A stretch of 64,000 bases of DNA from Hofstenia miamia. Its lineage: Eukaryota > Xenacoelomorpha > Acoela > Hofsteniidae. The position numbers were made by a program, and so were the translations under genes. Below are positions 12,880 to 24,298 of the stretch, in pieces. Where the stretch lies: positions 175,798 to 239,797 of the forward strand of contig CABFPE010000753.1 in the NCBI GenBank assembly GCA_900660155.1. Reading direction: 5' to 3'. How positions within the stretch are numbered: the first letter of the stretch is position 1; every line of letters begins with the position of its first letter. The notes beneath the pieces were generated by a model, which saw only the letters and a list, made by a program, of their open reading frames with translations, was not told the origin of the DNA and made no database searches.

Positions 12880-13075
12880 TTATTTCTTAAGTGTATATGC
12901 TTAGATGCAATTTACCCTCTCAACCCCCCCCCCCCCCTNNNNNNNNNNNNNNNNNNNNNNNNNNNNNNNNNNNNNNNNNNNNNNNNNNNNNNNNNNNNNN
13001 NNNNNNNNNNNNNNNNNNNNNNNNNNNNNNNNNNNNNNNNCCCCCCCCCCTCATTAAATTGCATCGTTTAAGCAT
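12880..13075. other. Poly-C flanked assembly gap with inverted flanking sequence
   Basis: Unknown bases occupy 12939-13040. The left side ends in a run of about 14 C and the right side starts with 10 C. Outside the C runs, ATGCTTAGATGCAATTTA on the left matches the reverse complement of TAAATTGCATCGTTTAAGCAT on the right with only a small indel. Confidence 0.85.
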
Positions 13076-13102
13076 GGTTTATTTTTACACATAATAATTA
13101 AA

Positions 13103-13357
13103 CTATAAAACCTTTAAGAATTTGCTTCTTTTCTTCTGCTCGTACTGTCGATTGTAAAGACTGAGTTTGTTAAAATAATCTGAATAAACATCAACAAACG
13201 TTTGAGGAATCTTCTGCTTGCCATTGAGTAAGGTCACTTCATCGCATTCGACTACAATCTCGTCTTCTTCTGATTTGAACAGACCCAACCCCAGCAAGCA
13301 GAACAACAAGCAAATAAGGAAAAATATCACGCCAAACCACAATGCATAGGTAATCAT
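13103..13357 (-). CDS. Small single-pass membrane protein, uncharacterised (84 aa)
   Basis: This ORF has clearly gene-like composition against its AT-rich surroundings. Residues 3-26 form one strong membrane helix (ALWFGVIFFLICLLFCLLGL). An acidic segment (KSEEDEIVVECDEV) follows, then a hydrophilic tail ending in basic QKKRSKF. The start ATG lies five bases after a good acceptor (TTTTCTACAG), so a 5' untranslated exon is likely. An AATAAA poly(A) signal (minus strand, 13078-13083) lies about 20 bp past the stop. There is no cleavable signal peptide motif, so it probably is a signal-anchored protein with one side in the cytosol. The shape suits the loose group of small integral membrane proteins, but I recognise no named family. 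It sits next to the poly-C gap. Confidence 0.6.
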   Translation of the reverse strand: MITYALWFGVIFFLICLLFCLLGLGLFKSEEDEIVVECDEVTLLNGKQKIPQTFVDVYSDYFNKLSLYNRQYEQKKRSKFLKVL

Positions 13358-14433
13358 TTGACTGTAGAAAACATTGAGTACCTAAATTCTCGTTAGTTAA
13401 TGGCATTTGATTGAAGAGCTTTTGATTCACAGTTCAGATTTAAATTTCATTTTCTCATATAAGGACATGCTTGTCTGTGGCCGCCATTGTTTTGACAGAA
13501 ATGATTACTGTTAACCGTCAAATTAACACTTCTAAATTGATCGCATAACCTTTTGTATTAGCCGGTAGGGAGACATGACTGAGATAATAAAACTAGACTA
13601 TGCAAACAATCATATATTTAAGATTTTGATTTGTTTAAATAATACAATCTTTAAAGAATTTTAATGTACTATCAGCGCAGTATCGCAATAAAATTATCTC
13701 CATTGAGTACAAAACAAGGATTTAAAAATTCATGGTAATTTCTTTCATAATGTGCTTGAAATGGCATCTTAAAATGCCATTAATAGCTATTAAAAAAACT
13801 TGATTTTTTTATTTGAAAATTGTGTATATGCATTTGCAATGACTGTATGTAATTAAAACTTAAATAGAAAACAAGCTAATTTGTTTTTTAAACGCTAATA
13901 ATTCACGATCTAATGAAGATATTTAAAATCTTAAAACACCACAAGATGGAGAATTGTCTTCACTTTCTTATTAGACTTTAATTCGCAATGTACACTCGAC
14001 AACCTCGTATTTTGGAAACGGTGGGCCTAGAAGTGACTCATACAGTTTTTTTGAGAAAGCACAATGTTTCAGGGTAGTTGTTCTTTCCATGGGCATTAGA
14101 CTGCCTCCTTATCTGAACGCTAGGTAGGCAAAGAATTTGAATAATTTACAAAAATCGTATTTCTCATTGAAAAAAATTCTTATTACATGTACTTCAGGCA
14201 CAAAAATAAGCACAAAACATCATCATTGCATATTTCCATGTAAAAGGCTTTCAATATGTCTTAACAGGCTTGTATAAAATAGTTCAAAATGCAAACAGAT
14301 CAATTTCTTATAAAAAATTAACGCTAGTGGGATTAGGAAAAAGAGGTTTTGAATTTTCAGGCTTTCTAGGAAATGTTGATCAACATTGTTACCCGCCATT
14401 ATTGATATCTAACTCTGAGAAAATTTGTTATTA
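13358..14433. other. Non-coding stretch upstream of the small membrane protein gene
   Basis: AT-rich, with no gene seen. It would contain the promoter and any 5' untranslated exon of the 13.1 kb gene. Confidence 0.4.
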
Positions 14434-14735
14434 GGGAAGTGATCCAAATTCAATAGGTTAACAAATGAAAATGCACCCGTAAACAACAATTCTAGCTTCA
14501 AATGTCTGCATACGCTTAATAAATTTATTTTCATAGATATATTTGAAGAAATTTGCAGAACCTAAATGTGTCAGTTATTTGTGATAACATTTGCGGAAAA
14601 CCACGCTTTTAACGTAAACTTCATATTTAGCGAATTTATTTTGAGTGTAATTTAACGATTTGGTTTACGGTCATGTTAACGTAAAACACCATTTGTTAAC
14701 GGTGTTGTTAACGTACTGAATTTGGATCACTTCCC
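14434..14735 (+). mobile_element. Tourist-like MITE (PIF/Harbinger type), copy 1
   Basis: 302 bp with near-perfect terminal inverted repeats (GGGAAGTGATCCAAATTC at the left, its complement at the right) and a TTA target duplication on both sides. A 3-bp TWA duplication is typical of PIF/Harbinger elements. It has no coding capacity. Internal GTTAAC motifs are frequent. Confidence 0.85.
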
Positions 14736-15424
14736 TTACCTACGTCAGAAAAGTATAGTTCTTCTTCAGTCGGTCTGTCTAACTGTGTGTTTGTCTCTTT
14801 CAGAAATAGTGTGGGAAATTCGAGCTACTTTGTCTGCGCTGGTCGAGTGATTGTCTAGTTTAAATTATAATATGTCAATGTGTTTCTTTTACATGAATAT
14901 AACAATGGGATATTCATCAAATGTCATCTAATTAGAAAATTTTCGGAAATAGTTACAATTGTAAGGCTATTGTCAAAATACATAGTCTGCTGTCATATCA
15001 TCAATAATTCATTTAGACTTTCATACCAACAAACAAGGAGTACCTAATAATAGAAAACGAATTACTAATATTTGTAACACCTAGCATAAAAATGCCACAG
15101 GAAAATATTTAAAATTTATGCTACACAGAATGCATATTCATTTTTCAAATGTTGCTCTTTTCCTTAATCATATGTCTGCAGAAGCAGAGAAGTGAAATTA
15201 AAGTCTTCTTTTAGCTTGTTGCTCGTCCCACTTCATTTGTAGAAGATGCAACATATTAAAATGCTATATTACATTTTGGTAGAAATAATAATATATGCCT
15301 GTTATCAGGACGGTAGAATAGATTCAAAGATTTGAACACACTTAATAGGCTAAGGCATTTAGTAGGTGCCTGATTTCTGAGCGTTTCCATTTTTACCAGT
15401 TGCTAGCCAGCGGTACCTATGTAA
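14736..15424. other. Non-coding AT-rich stretch
   Basis: No gene or repeat was recognised. Confidence 0.4.
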
Positions 15425-15600
15425 TTTATATTTCGATTTGTGAATGGTTATTTAGAATAATTCTCAAACGCAGTACCCNCTTGACCCAATGTTTGAACGC
15501 AAAGGCCCCCAAATTCTGATGAATTTTTAGTGATCTTAATCAAACTCAAAGTTGGGTCAAAATGTGCCCCAAATTTGACCCAACTAAACATTAACTACTA
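15425..15600. repeat. Dispersed repeat, copy 2 (related to 12312-12590)
   Basis: It matches copy 1 on both sides of a single ambiguous base at 15478. At that point about 85 bp present in copy 1 are missing, so the N may mark a collapsed gap. Confidence 0.6.
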
Positions 15601-15775
15601 ATTTCTCCTATATAAAAAGCACCATAATTAAGTGTTTTTATGGCGAAATAATGGCGATTGAGGAAGAGTAAAGGACAATTTAAGTGGTGTTTGTCTACTC
15701 TGCTGCAAACATGCGTGAATAATGTTTTCGATAACCCAGTTGTGAACCATATTGCTTTAAGACATTCACTTAGCT

Positions 15776-15813
<38 letters not shown>

Positions 15814-17467
15814 CATTATGGGACAAAAATCATTCCAGCTCAACCCCCTTGCATTTCTGAATGGTAGATAAGTGCTTTTTTGGATTGCATCGGACCAATT
15901 CAGTTTCGAATTAATAAATCTGGGTTTCTGCAAAAAATATATCCCTGTAAATTAATTTAGAAACATTTGGTAAATATCGAAAAGTAAAATGCGTCTAAAT
16001 TTTATGAACTAAGAATAATCGAATTAGTGCATGATGTAAAAACAATCTTAACTTAAAATGTGATTACATTGATTACATAACTGGAACTTACGTGTTTTGA
16101 CTTACAGCACCAATTGTAAAGTGAATTTTATTCCGTCGACGTCTGATTTCTTCAAGAAATCTACGGTTAATGGTTTAACAGATGTTCTAGCAATAAATCG
16201 CACCAAATTTATAGTATGAAGTCACTACGCTATGATCTCATTTATTTTACAATATGCAGCGCAGCATAGCCTAATCAACGTCATATACTGCTCCTCGTCC
16301 TTGGCTCTAAGCAATTTGGCAGTCAATAAACACCAAACTTGCCTACACACCAAATTGTAAAAATTCCGCCAAATTCAAAAGAGTATTTAATGCCGGCGGC
16401 GAAATTTTAATATTCATTAGCGGTTTACAATGAAATTTTCGCGACATATTATTTAACAAATTTCTTCACAATAAAAGAATTTCCATTCGGATATCTGAGT
16501 TAATCTGAATTAAGGAATTCATTTAACTTGGATATCAGGGCTTTATCCATGCTTATCCATGGTTATTAGATTCTTTTCTCTGTAAAATATAGAAAGATAT
16601 AGGTTTCTTAGAATCTCTTGTGTACCAACATACCTTGACTCAATAAACGCTTCATTTGATAGTCTTAAAAATACCACTATCATGTTGTAAATTGAAAATG
16701 TTTTCCTTGGTATGAACTAACTCTAAATTCTCATGCATTAGTTTTAAACCATTATCATTTACGACCCGTTAGGCATTGCCCAGCACATTATTTCGAATGT
16801 TTTTTATGACGAAAATGCTAGTGTTCACTTATATGTACTTTTTAAATCATAAGTTCACAAATTCAATCATGGTGTGTTCTTTTGTCCTCTCCATACCCGT
16901 TTCTTTGGTCCGGTCTTTGTTGAGATCTCGATAGAATGTGTAAACTTAATCCCAGTAATACCGATACTAATGTATAAAAATATGTATGAAGAGAACATTA
17001 AAGAAAATGGATAAAATACTAAATTAATAAGAACCATAGTTATCAAAGAAACCTTCATCAAATTGAATGACAATTTAAAATGAATAAAGAACTAATAGTT
17101 CGATTACATGATCAGGATCGATATCATTTTCACTGTCGGATAGTATAAGTCCTGCAAAACTGAAGGCATCACCTTCAAACATGGTTTGGAATCATCGAAC
17201 ACAGACATTGGATCTGAGGAAATAATTTAGCTCATTAAAAGTTAAACTTATGTTGTTACTTTTAAAATAACCAACTGAGGGCTTTAATGGTTAAATGAAA
17301 CCGCGATACACTATTAATCTTTGCTACTTGATTTGCAAAAAATGTATATATCATGAACTGAGGATATTACTTAGGTCTAGGTCGGTCTTAAGTATATATT
17401 TTTGGTCCATGTTTCTTTTCGGTTTTCTGATTTTGGTTCCAGAAACAAAGAACAGGTACGACAAAGC
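15601..17467. other. Non-coding stretch with (TA)n tract
   Basis: (TA)n lies at about 15780-15811. A 35-codon minus-strand ORF at 17075-17182 (FAGLILSDSENDIDPD) has gene-like acidic composition but no supporting splice signals or neighbours. Otherwise nothing was seen. Confidence 0.4.
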
Positions 17468-18213
17468 AGTGCTGCAACCGGTCAGAAATGTTTATTGGTA
17501 ACCTGCAACCAGTGCTTAACTCGCCGTTTAATCGGTGACTGGCCAAATTTTTCAATACATGTAAACTGTAAACTAAACAAATTTGTTGACAAAATTATAT
17601 TCATTGTATATGTATATATTATTATTATATATTACTTATATTATAGTAGTTTTTTGTCAATATATTTTATTTGTTATTGGAATGAACAAAAATAAGATAT
17701 GTACGTTTTTTAATTTTTTACAAAAATTGTTAATCAGCGCTTCTGCTAAAACTACAAGTTTTTCAACATTATTCCCATCTAGGCAGTGAAAGAAGTATTT
17801 GGAGAAGCGTTCAATTGAAATATAACTGCAGGCATTCAGTTGAAAAAATAGAACTCAATATGATTTAATTAGCGGAGCGTATTTGCAATTTCGAAATCAA
17901 TACGATTTCAAAATTCCATTAAAATATCACGCAGAAATATAACAAGGTTGACTTTCAAAAGTACCATCACCTGCAATTATTATTCGTGAAATATAATAAA
18001 CAGCCTTGGTGAATGAAAAACTATTTGTTATTTTAAAAAGCTCGTTTTTTGCAATTTTCCTGAGTGATTTTCCAAAAATATAAGAAATTTTTATTAATTA
18101 GACGGTCTAATTTAGACCGGTAATATAACGGTTCAATTAGACAGTCAACATGTCTAATCGGTAACTGGTAGATATCGGTACTGTGGTTACCGTTTATCGG
18201 TAACCGGCACCCT
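17468..18213. mobile_element. Possible non-autonomous hAT-like element
   Basis: The left end CAGTGCTGCAACCGGT and right end ACCGGCACCCTG are roughly inverted, and both are followed inward by GGTAACC motifs (TATTGGTAACC and GGTTACCGTTTATCGGTAACC). Several AGACNGTC palindromes lie near 18100-18160. No matching 8-bp target duplication was found, so the limits are uncertain. Confidence 0.3.
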
Positions 18214-21200
18214 GATACTGCAGTTACTGGTAGAGAAGAAAAATAGCGGGTAATGCACAGGTAAATTACAGAAAGATAATGGTATAAAACTTGTTACTTC
18301 TTATAAGAAAGTTTTTAGCAATTTCTCTAAGTTTAAATTTAAACACGATCTGAAACGTTTTATAATCTCTATATCATTTGGTTCCCACAGTGTTGGCCAT
18401 ATTTATTCAGCTTAGAAAATTCATTTAACAGAAAGTAGAATATATTTATTTAACCGATGTGCTTACCAGATTTCTAATTAAACTTTGTTGAATACCGGAA
18501 AAAAAATTCAAATTTTATATTATAATGACAAGATTCTCGTATGAATGCCATTGCAATGAAATGTTTTTTGTGAAAAAAAATGATGCTTTTGAATATGTGC
18601 GTGTTCAGTATTAATGGGCGAGAGTAAATTCGAGCAAAATTTGTGTCACTTCACTAGCAAACTAAATTGGTGAATCATAGCAAGTATTAAACAGACCTGT
18701 TAACAGTTAGAACGGCTTACTTTTTTACTACCCTGACACGGTTTGGGTACTTCTTGTACCCCACAGATATTATTGAATCATACAAATAGTTTATGGATTA
18801 AGCAAGATGCGGGTTACACAAAACAGTTTCTTAACTAGGTCAAATGAAGAATAATCTGATATTGAGCTTTCCTTTTTTGAGGGGCGAATCTATTTAGCAA
18901 TACTTCGTCTTTATAAGTAACTCACTTACGTCCTGCGCAATATTTCGTAGGAATGATCAAGGGTGGAAACAAGCCTGTTTGTAAGTCGTATGTTGCGGGC
19001 CTACCGGTCCCAATTGGCCACGGGCTTTGCCGAAAGGGAAAAAATTATCAAAGTGGGTTGTGTAGGAGACCTGACAAGAAATTAATGAACTGTTCGTTGA
19101 AGTGAGGGCCACAAGCTTTGACAAATTTTGCAAAATAGTACATTTTAAGTAAATTTCCATGTATATTTGACTTTGTTCTGCCACTTCTGTTCAAGAAACT
19201 ATTCCAGGTTCGTAATTATTATGGATTTTGTTTTTTTCCATATAATTTCTGTTTGCTAAACGCTTTGATTGGTCTTGGTAAAATACGGACTATTTGACTA
19301 AAGATTGCAGGCCTTGGATGAACAATTAAGCCAAGTTGGGCGAACTGCCGAGCCGGTCAAGACCAATTTAGAGACAGTACGTGAGCCGTGGGCTTGGGTC
19401 AATCCAAAAACAGCGAGCCTCTTACATGATACATGAGAGATTCTAAATTTTTTTATTAAGTTTTAGCCAATCTGTTAACAGATCTGTTAAACGGATTATA
19501 AACAGCCATCATTGTCTAGCTTCTGAACGTTTCAATGATTTTTCTAAATATTTGAATCAATTATGTGCTGTACATACAATATTAGGAAAAATTAAATGGC
19601 ATAAAGAGAAAATCCAACTGTAACAAAAGAGTTAACAAATTTTGTTTCACGTTAACATGACAGTAAATCAAATCCTTATTAACTTGTACCCTGTTAGAAC
19701 CTAGAATTTGGCTTTGTTTTACATTGACTTAAATATTTTTTATATATAGATATACATTTTAGTATTCCAGTAGTTGTCTCAATTATTCTGTAAATTTTTA
19801 AGTAGTTTTTCCTTTGGGAATAGCGTAGCGTCTTATGTGATTAAAATAATATTAAATATTTACCACTATCCATTAACAACTACAATGAAAATCAATGTAA
19901 ATTTGAAAATTATTCTTAATGCAAAACTTGGATAACTGCTGGAGCGTGTAACTTCAACTTGTTTAAAAGTCAAAATGCAAGTAACCATTAATTCACGAGT
20001 AATAATTTTATTCGGGAATTTGATTTCTGAAATATTTAGCAAAAGTAAACATACTGACAGTTTCTGTTGGTTTTGTTTGCTTTATGCCATATCATTGGAT
20101 CCTGTTGACATTTTGAAATAGATAATCCCCAATAAGACTGCATTAGATAGCAACAATCACTAAGCACTTAATACGTTTCTTATTTCAGTTTGAATGCGCA
20201 TATTGAGATACATTATGCAACCAAGGGCAGATCCAGAGTCAATTTTGACTCTATTCCAAACGTATGTAGTACGAACAACGAAGTCACTTCGAAGCAATTT
20301 GGTGCTACTTTGACCCAACACACACAGAATTATTGCTTTGCAAAACAAATTTTAATTATTTACAGTAATATGCTATAATCACTTTAGTCTACATAGGCCT
20401 ATATATATATATATATACATATATGAGAAAACTATAAGAAAGCTTTCAATTCAAAAGGCACAAAACAGGTAGAATAAAAAGAATGTGTAAGACGAGCCTT
20501 TTATAATCAGTCTGAAAGAATGTTTCTCAGCACCTTTCGATTTGGATTTTTTGCAGAAAATATTTCAGTGATGACTGTCGTATTAGACTGCATACAATAA
20601 TGTGCAACGAAAGTTTCTTGTGCTGATCCTGCACCATGGTGCTACGTAGATAGGTTTTCAGCATGTGAAGAACGACATACTTCTCTCGCATTTTTTTGAT
20701 GTATCTGGTGCGACAATAGTGCTCTGCGGCCATGGCCGTGTCCACATCGTACCATTAACCGGAAGTAGCCGCGGCCGGCTGCAGCCATGGGCCCCTCCCA
20801 ACAGCCGTCTGTGGCCATATATTTTGTTTTACGGCCAAAAATTCCGGTTAGGATTCATTTCTGAAAATTATGATGAATAATTTATTTCCAGGTTTTTTTG
20901 TATTTTTTCGACTTAGTCGCTTTGACAATTTTCTTTAATTGTTCGAACTATGAGCAGTGTTTCCCTTTTTAGGAGTAAAATGCGCCTGCAAAAAATCACG
21001 GCTAATTGTCGGCTACGGCTAAAGCATTAAGGCCAAATGGTCGACTAATGTCAAAATATATTTTGCGCGGCAAGAATTACTATAGTGACAGCCATAAATT
21101 TGACAGTTGTTGAAATGTTCTTAGATAAATTTCTCGGTGAGATCAATCAGATAATCCATCATTGGATTATTATTTGACATTGTTCTGGAATACAGTGGAA

Positions 21201-22149
21201 TATAGTGTGTATCCGCCCCTGACAATGAAAACTATTATAACCTAATTTTCAAATCAATCAGTTATAATTACGCATACATTATGAGTATTATTGAATTGTA
21301 CTGCTGATTATATATAAGAATGCTGAAAGATAATTTTTAATAGAAATAATTTGCATTGCATCACTTTGCAAAACCGTCACATGTTCTTGAAGTTTATCTT
21401 GTGTTTGCGCAAAAACTGCAGTAGTTTGAGAATTATATATTTGGATACCTATGATCGATTTTTTTATCGATTTTCATATACATGTATCTCTATGTATAAA
21501 TGCATATAGAAATAAATGAATAACTTACATATTGATAAGTATGATGTAAAATTCAAATAGTTGAAATTTATTACTGCACATGTGTTTGCACAAAATGAAA
21601 TTTCTTTCCACTACATAAAATTTCGAAGTTATTCACATATCACTTAGTAAAATTTTGTTTCTCATATTTGCTAATTGTATATATATTTATTTGAAGTAAT
21701 CAAAATGTATTTTAGCGCCTCCTTCTCAATTCTTTTTAAGTAGATTTCGTTTATATACTCCCCACTATATTATTATGAACCGAACAGTGTTCCGCATCAT
21801 AAACTTTAGTAATACCTAACATAACAAAATGATGGAGTTTTAGAGCCACAATAAAGATAAATAATTCATTTAGTGTAGACTAAATTTACTTATGCTCTCA
21901 AATCAAAATAGAAATGAAGCCCAAAACATTAAATTGTTCATTTCATGTGTGCAATATTTAAATACTCTAAAATGATAAGAATTTAGGAAAACAGAAAAAA
22001 TCTATTTACTCATTTAATATGAAAGCTATTAGAGTTTTTCGAGACCAAAAAAGACAAGAGGAGGCTAGTACACTCTAGGGAACAATATTTCAATTTCATA
22101 AGGAAAAATTTGATTTAATATTTGCTATTATATCATATTTTTAAACTAA
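18214..22149. other. Long non-coding stretch with a GC-rich palindromic island
   Basis: No gene was seen. 20690-20850 is a GC-rich patch containing CGGCCATGGCCG, GCCGCGGCCGGC and GCAGCCATGGGCC, bracketed by inverted TAACCGGAA / TTCCGGTTA. A short GTTAAC-rich stretch (about 19627-19690) is loosely similar to part of the Tourist-like MITE. (TA)n lies at about 20401-20418. Confidence 0.4.
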
Positions 22150-22456
22150 TGGAAGTGATCCAAATTCAATACGTTAACAACGCTGTTAACAAATAGTGTT
22201 TTACGTTAAGATGACCGTAAACCAAATCGTTAACTCAAAATAAATTTGCTAAAGCTGAAGTTTACGTTAAAGGGATGTTTTTTTTCCGCAAATGTTATTA
22301 CAAATAACTTTGACACATTTAGGTTCTGCACATTTCTTTAAATATATCTATGCAAATCAATTTATTAAGCGTATGCAGATGGAGACATTTGAAGATAGAA
22401 ATGTTATTTACGGTTGCATTTTCACTTGTTAACGAATTGAATTTGGATCACTTCCC
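22150..22456 (-). mobile_element. Tourist-like MITE (PIF/Harbinger type), copy 2
   Basis: About 307 bp with the same terminal inverted repeats as copy 1 (the left terminal base differs) and a TAA target duplication. Internal order shows it is inverted relative to copy 1: the GCATTTTCA block lies near the right end here and near the left end there. It has no coding capacity. Confidence 0.85.
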
Positions 22457-23949
22457 TAAACTATGCTTGCATTATGTGAGATTTTTCAAACAACAACAAA
22501 ATTCTGCTTTGACACGCAACAGGCACAATATAACACAACAGAGTCATGATTATATTAGTAAGATATCCATTAAAAAGAATGTTCAACTATACCAAATACT
22601 TAGCTTTTGAATTAGAGTCCAGCCGTGATGGGAGAAAAAATTAAGACATGGTGCTTTAGCAAAATTAACTTTTCAATTTCAATCTGAATACAATTTGTAT
22701 TATTTTTGCAATTTTATTATATTTGCTAAATTAAAGTATTTCTAGAATGTCTCTATTCAATATTCAATTTGATTAACATTTAAAAAGTTATATAAATAGA
22801 CAGAAATGTGTAAAGATTATTAAAAAAAGATTAAAATCCAACATCATTCGATTGCAAAATACTAATAACTATGTGCCAAATATGCGACGACCAAATATTT
22901 CTAAAACTAGTAGAGAAAATGTAGTTAGATTTTATATAATGCAATAGTTAATATCAAGCAGCAATGCAAAGTTTACTTATTTGTAAATTTCATATTTCAA
23001 ATTTATGAAAATAATTATGTAGAGAATTCTTAAATCCCGTTTTTTTATATCCGCTATTTTTTTTCTAAGGATGCAGTTCGTTTGCATCGATATTAACAAC
23101 TCTTCGGATTTTACTTCGCTAATTTACATATCATGAATATAAATAGCAATACTGCGCTTACGAATTTATTAAAAAATTTGAAAATATACAACATACAATA
23201 ATGAGTTGCAATTCTACACAACATAAAATGTTGTGTTTTGTTGTGTTATGTCCTCAACATACAACGGCAAGACTGAATACTAGTTGGGACGCCGACCAAA
23301 ATTGGCTGCATCACAGGTTTCTAAAAGCTGCACAAATATGTTACGTGGTGAAAAATAGCAGTTTACTTAGGCTTTTGAAACTACAGAATAAATACTGCAT
23401 TGTTATTTTCATTTTTTAGAGGACTATCGAACAGAATTCGCGTTATTTTGATTAGAATCCGTTGGCCGTACATATGATTCACTATTTCCCTCATTGGGTG
23501 ATAATTCTGTCCTGGATTCTTTCTTGGAATTTTTGAACTGAAATTGTTTTCATTCTGTAACAAAAAAATAATTTTAAATTTTCCAGAAATAATCAAGATG
23601 CTAAATTTGTAAATATGTATATTTATAATTTGCTTTTAATAAAAACATTGAAATATAGAGTAGCGATATGCGGGTAGAGCATTTTTAATGTCGCATCCAT
23701 TCGGGACCCACCCATACCCGAGAATAAAATTTTCTTTGCTGCTAGTAAACAACTTATAAATTTTCAATAACATTTCGAATAAAATTCATTAGATGTGAAT
23801 TTGTTCAACATATTATTAATAAAAGTTAAGTTTTTGAAAAAAATCTTAATTAAAATCCTCATAATATAGTATGAAAAGCGTACCCATGTACGATAATAAT
23901 AATGAGACCTGTCCCTACCCGCGGGCTGTACCTGTACAAGCACATCATT
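22457..23949. other. Non-coding stretch with a hAT-like terminal fragment
   Basis: No gene was seen. At 23659-23940 fragments with GCGGGTA / TACCCGCGGG, like the ends of the 47.7 kb hAT element, flank the insertion site of the next MITE. They are probably a truncated relative. Confidence 0.4.
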
Positions 23950-23957
23950 ATTATAGG

Positions 23958-24290
23958 CAGACTTGTCAAAGTGCCGAAATTTCCAAGCTCGGCTCGACTC
24001 GGCTCGTTTAAATTTTTTGTAAGTTAGGCTCGGCTCGACTCGCCACATAAAATGTTTGAATGAAGCTCGTTTTAGCTCGGTATTTTTTACATAGCTTTTC
24101 CTATTCTTTAATAAACAAATCTCAAATAAGATTATAGGAAAGGCATACTGACTGCAAAAAATAAGAAAAATCTCCATAATCAAATGAATTAACAGAACTA
24201 TAAACTTGCTTTGCCTAAAATAAGCTCGTTTCGGGCTCTTTGTCTATCAAATACTCTGCTCAAGCTCGGCTCGGCTCGTTGACAAGTCTG
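23958..24290 (-). mobile_element. hAT MITE with GAGCCGAGCC subterminal repeats, copy 1
   Basis: 333 bp with terminal inverted repeats CAGACTTGTCAAMG..CGAGCC and their complement, followed inside by runs of GAGCCGAGCC-type repeats. The 8-bp flanks ATTATAGG (23950-23957) and ATTATTGG (24291-24298) agree at seven of eight positions, as expected for a hAT target duplication. The apparent open frames across it are only repeat sequence. Confidence 0.85.
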
Positions 24291-24298
24291 ATTATTGG

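Noticed and set aside
12877-13094. ORFs crossing the poly-C gap (polyproline)
   Set aside because: Open only because of unknown bases and C runs.
17075-17182. 35-codon acidic ORF
   Set aside because: No splice signals, family match or neighbours; left as a note only.
19269-19366. Inverted ATTGGTCTTG / CAAGACCAAT pair
   Set aside because: Only 10-bp arms around ~80 bp with no target duplication; could be chance.
20947-21230. CAGTGTTTCCC sequence resembling a hAT end
   Set aside because: No matching inverted end or 8-bp duplication was found downstream.
23764-24183. 139-codon minus ORF and its relative at 29404-29778 (both start MIMEIFLIFCSQYAF)
   Set aside because: They are translations of the hAT MITE copies and their GAGCC arrays, not a gene family.
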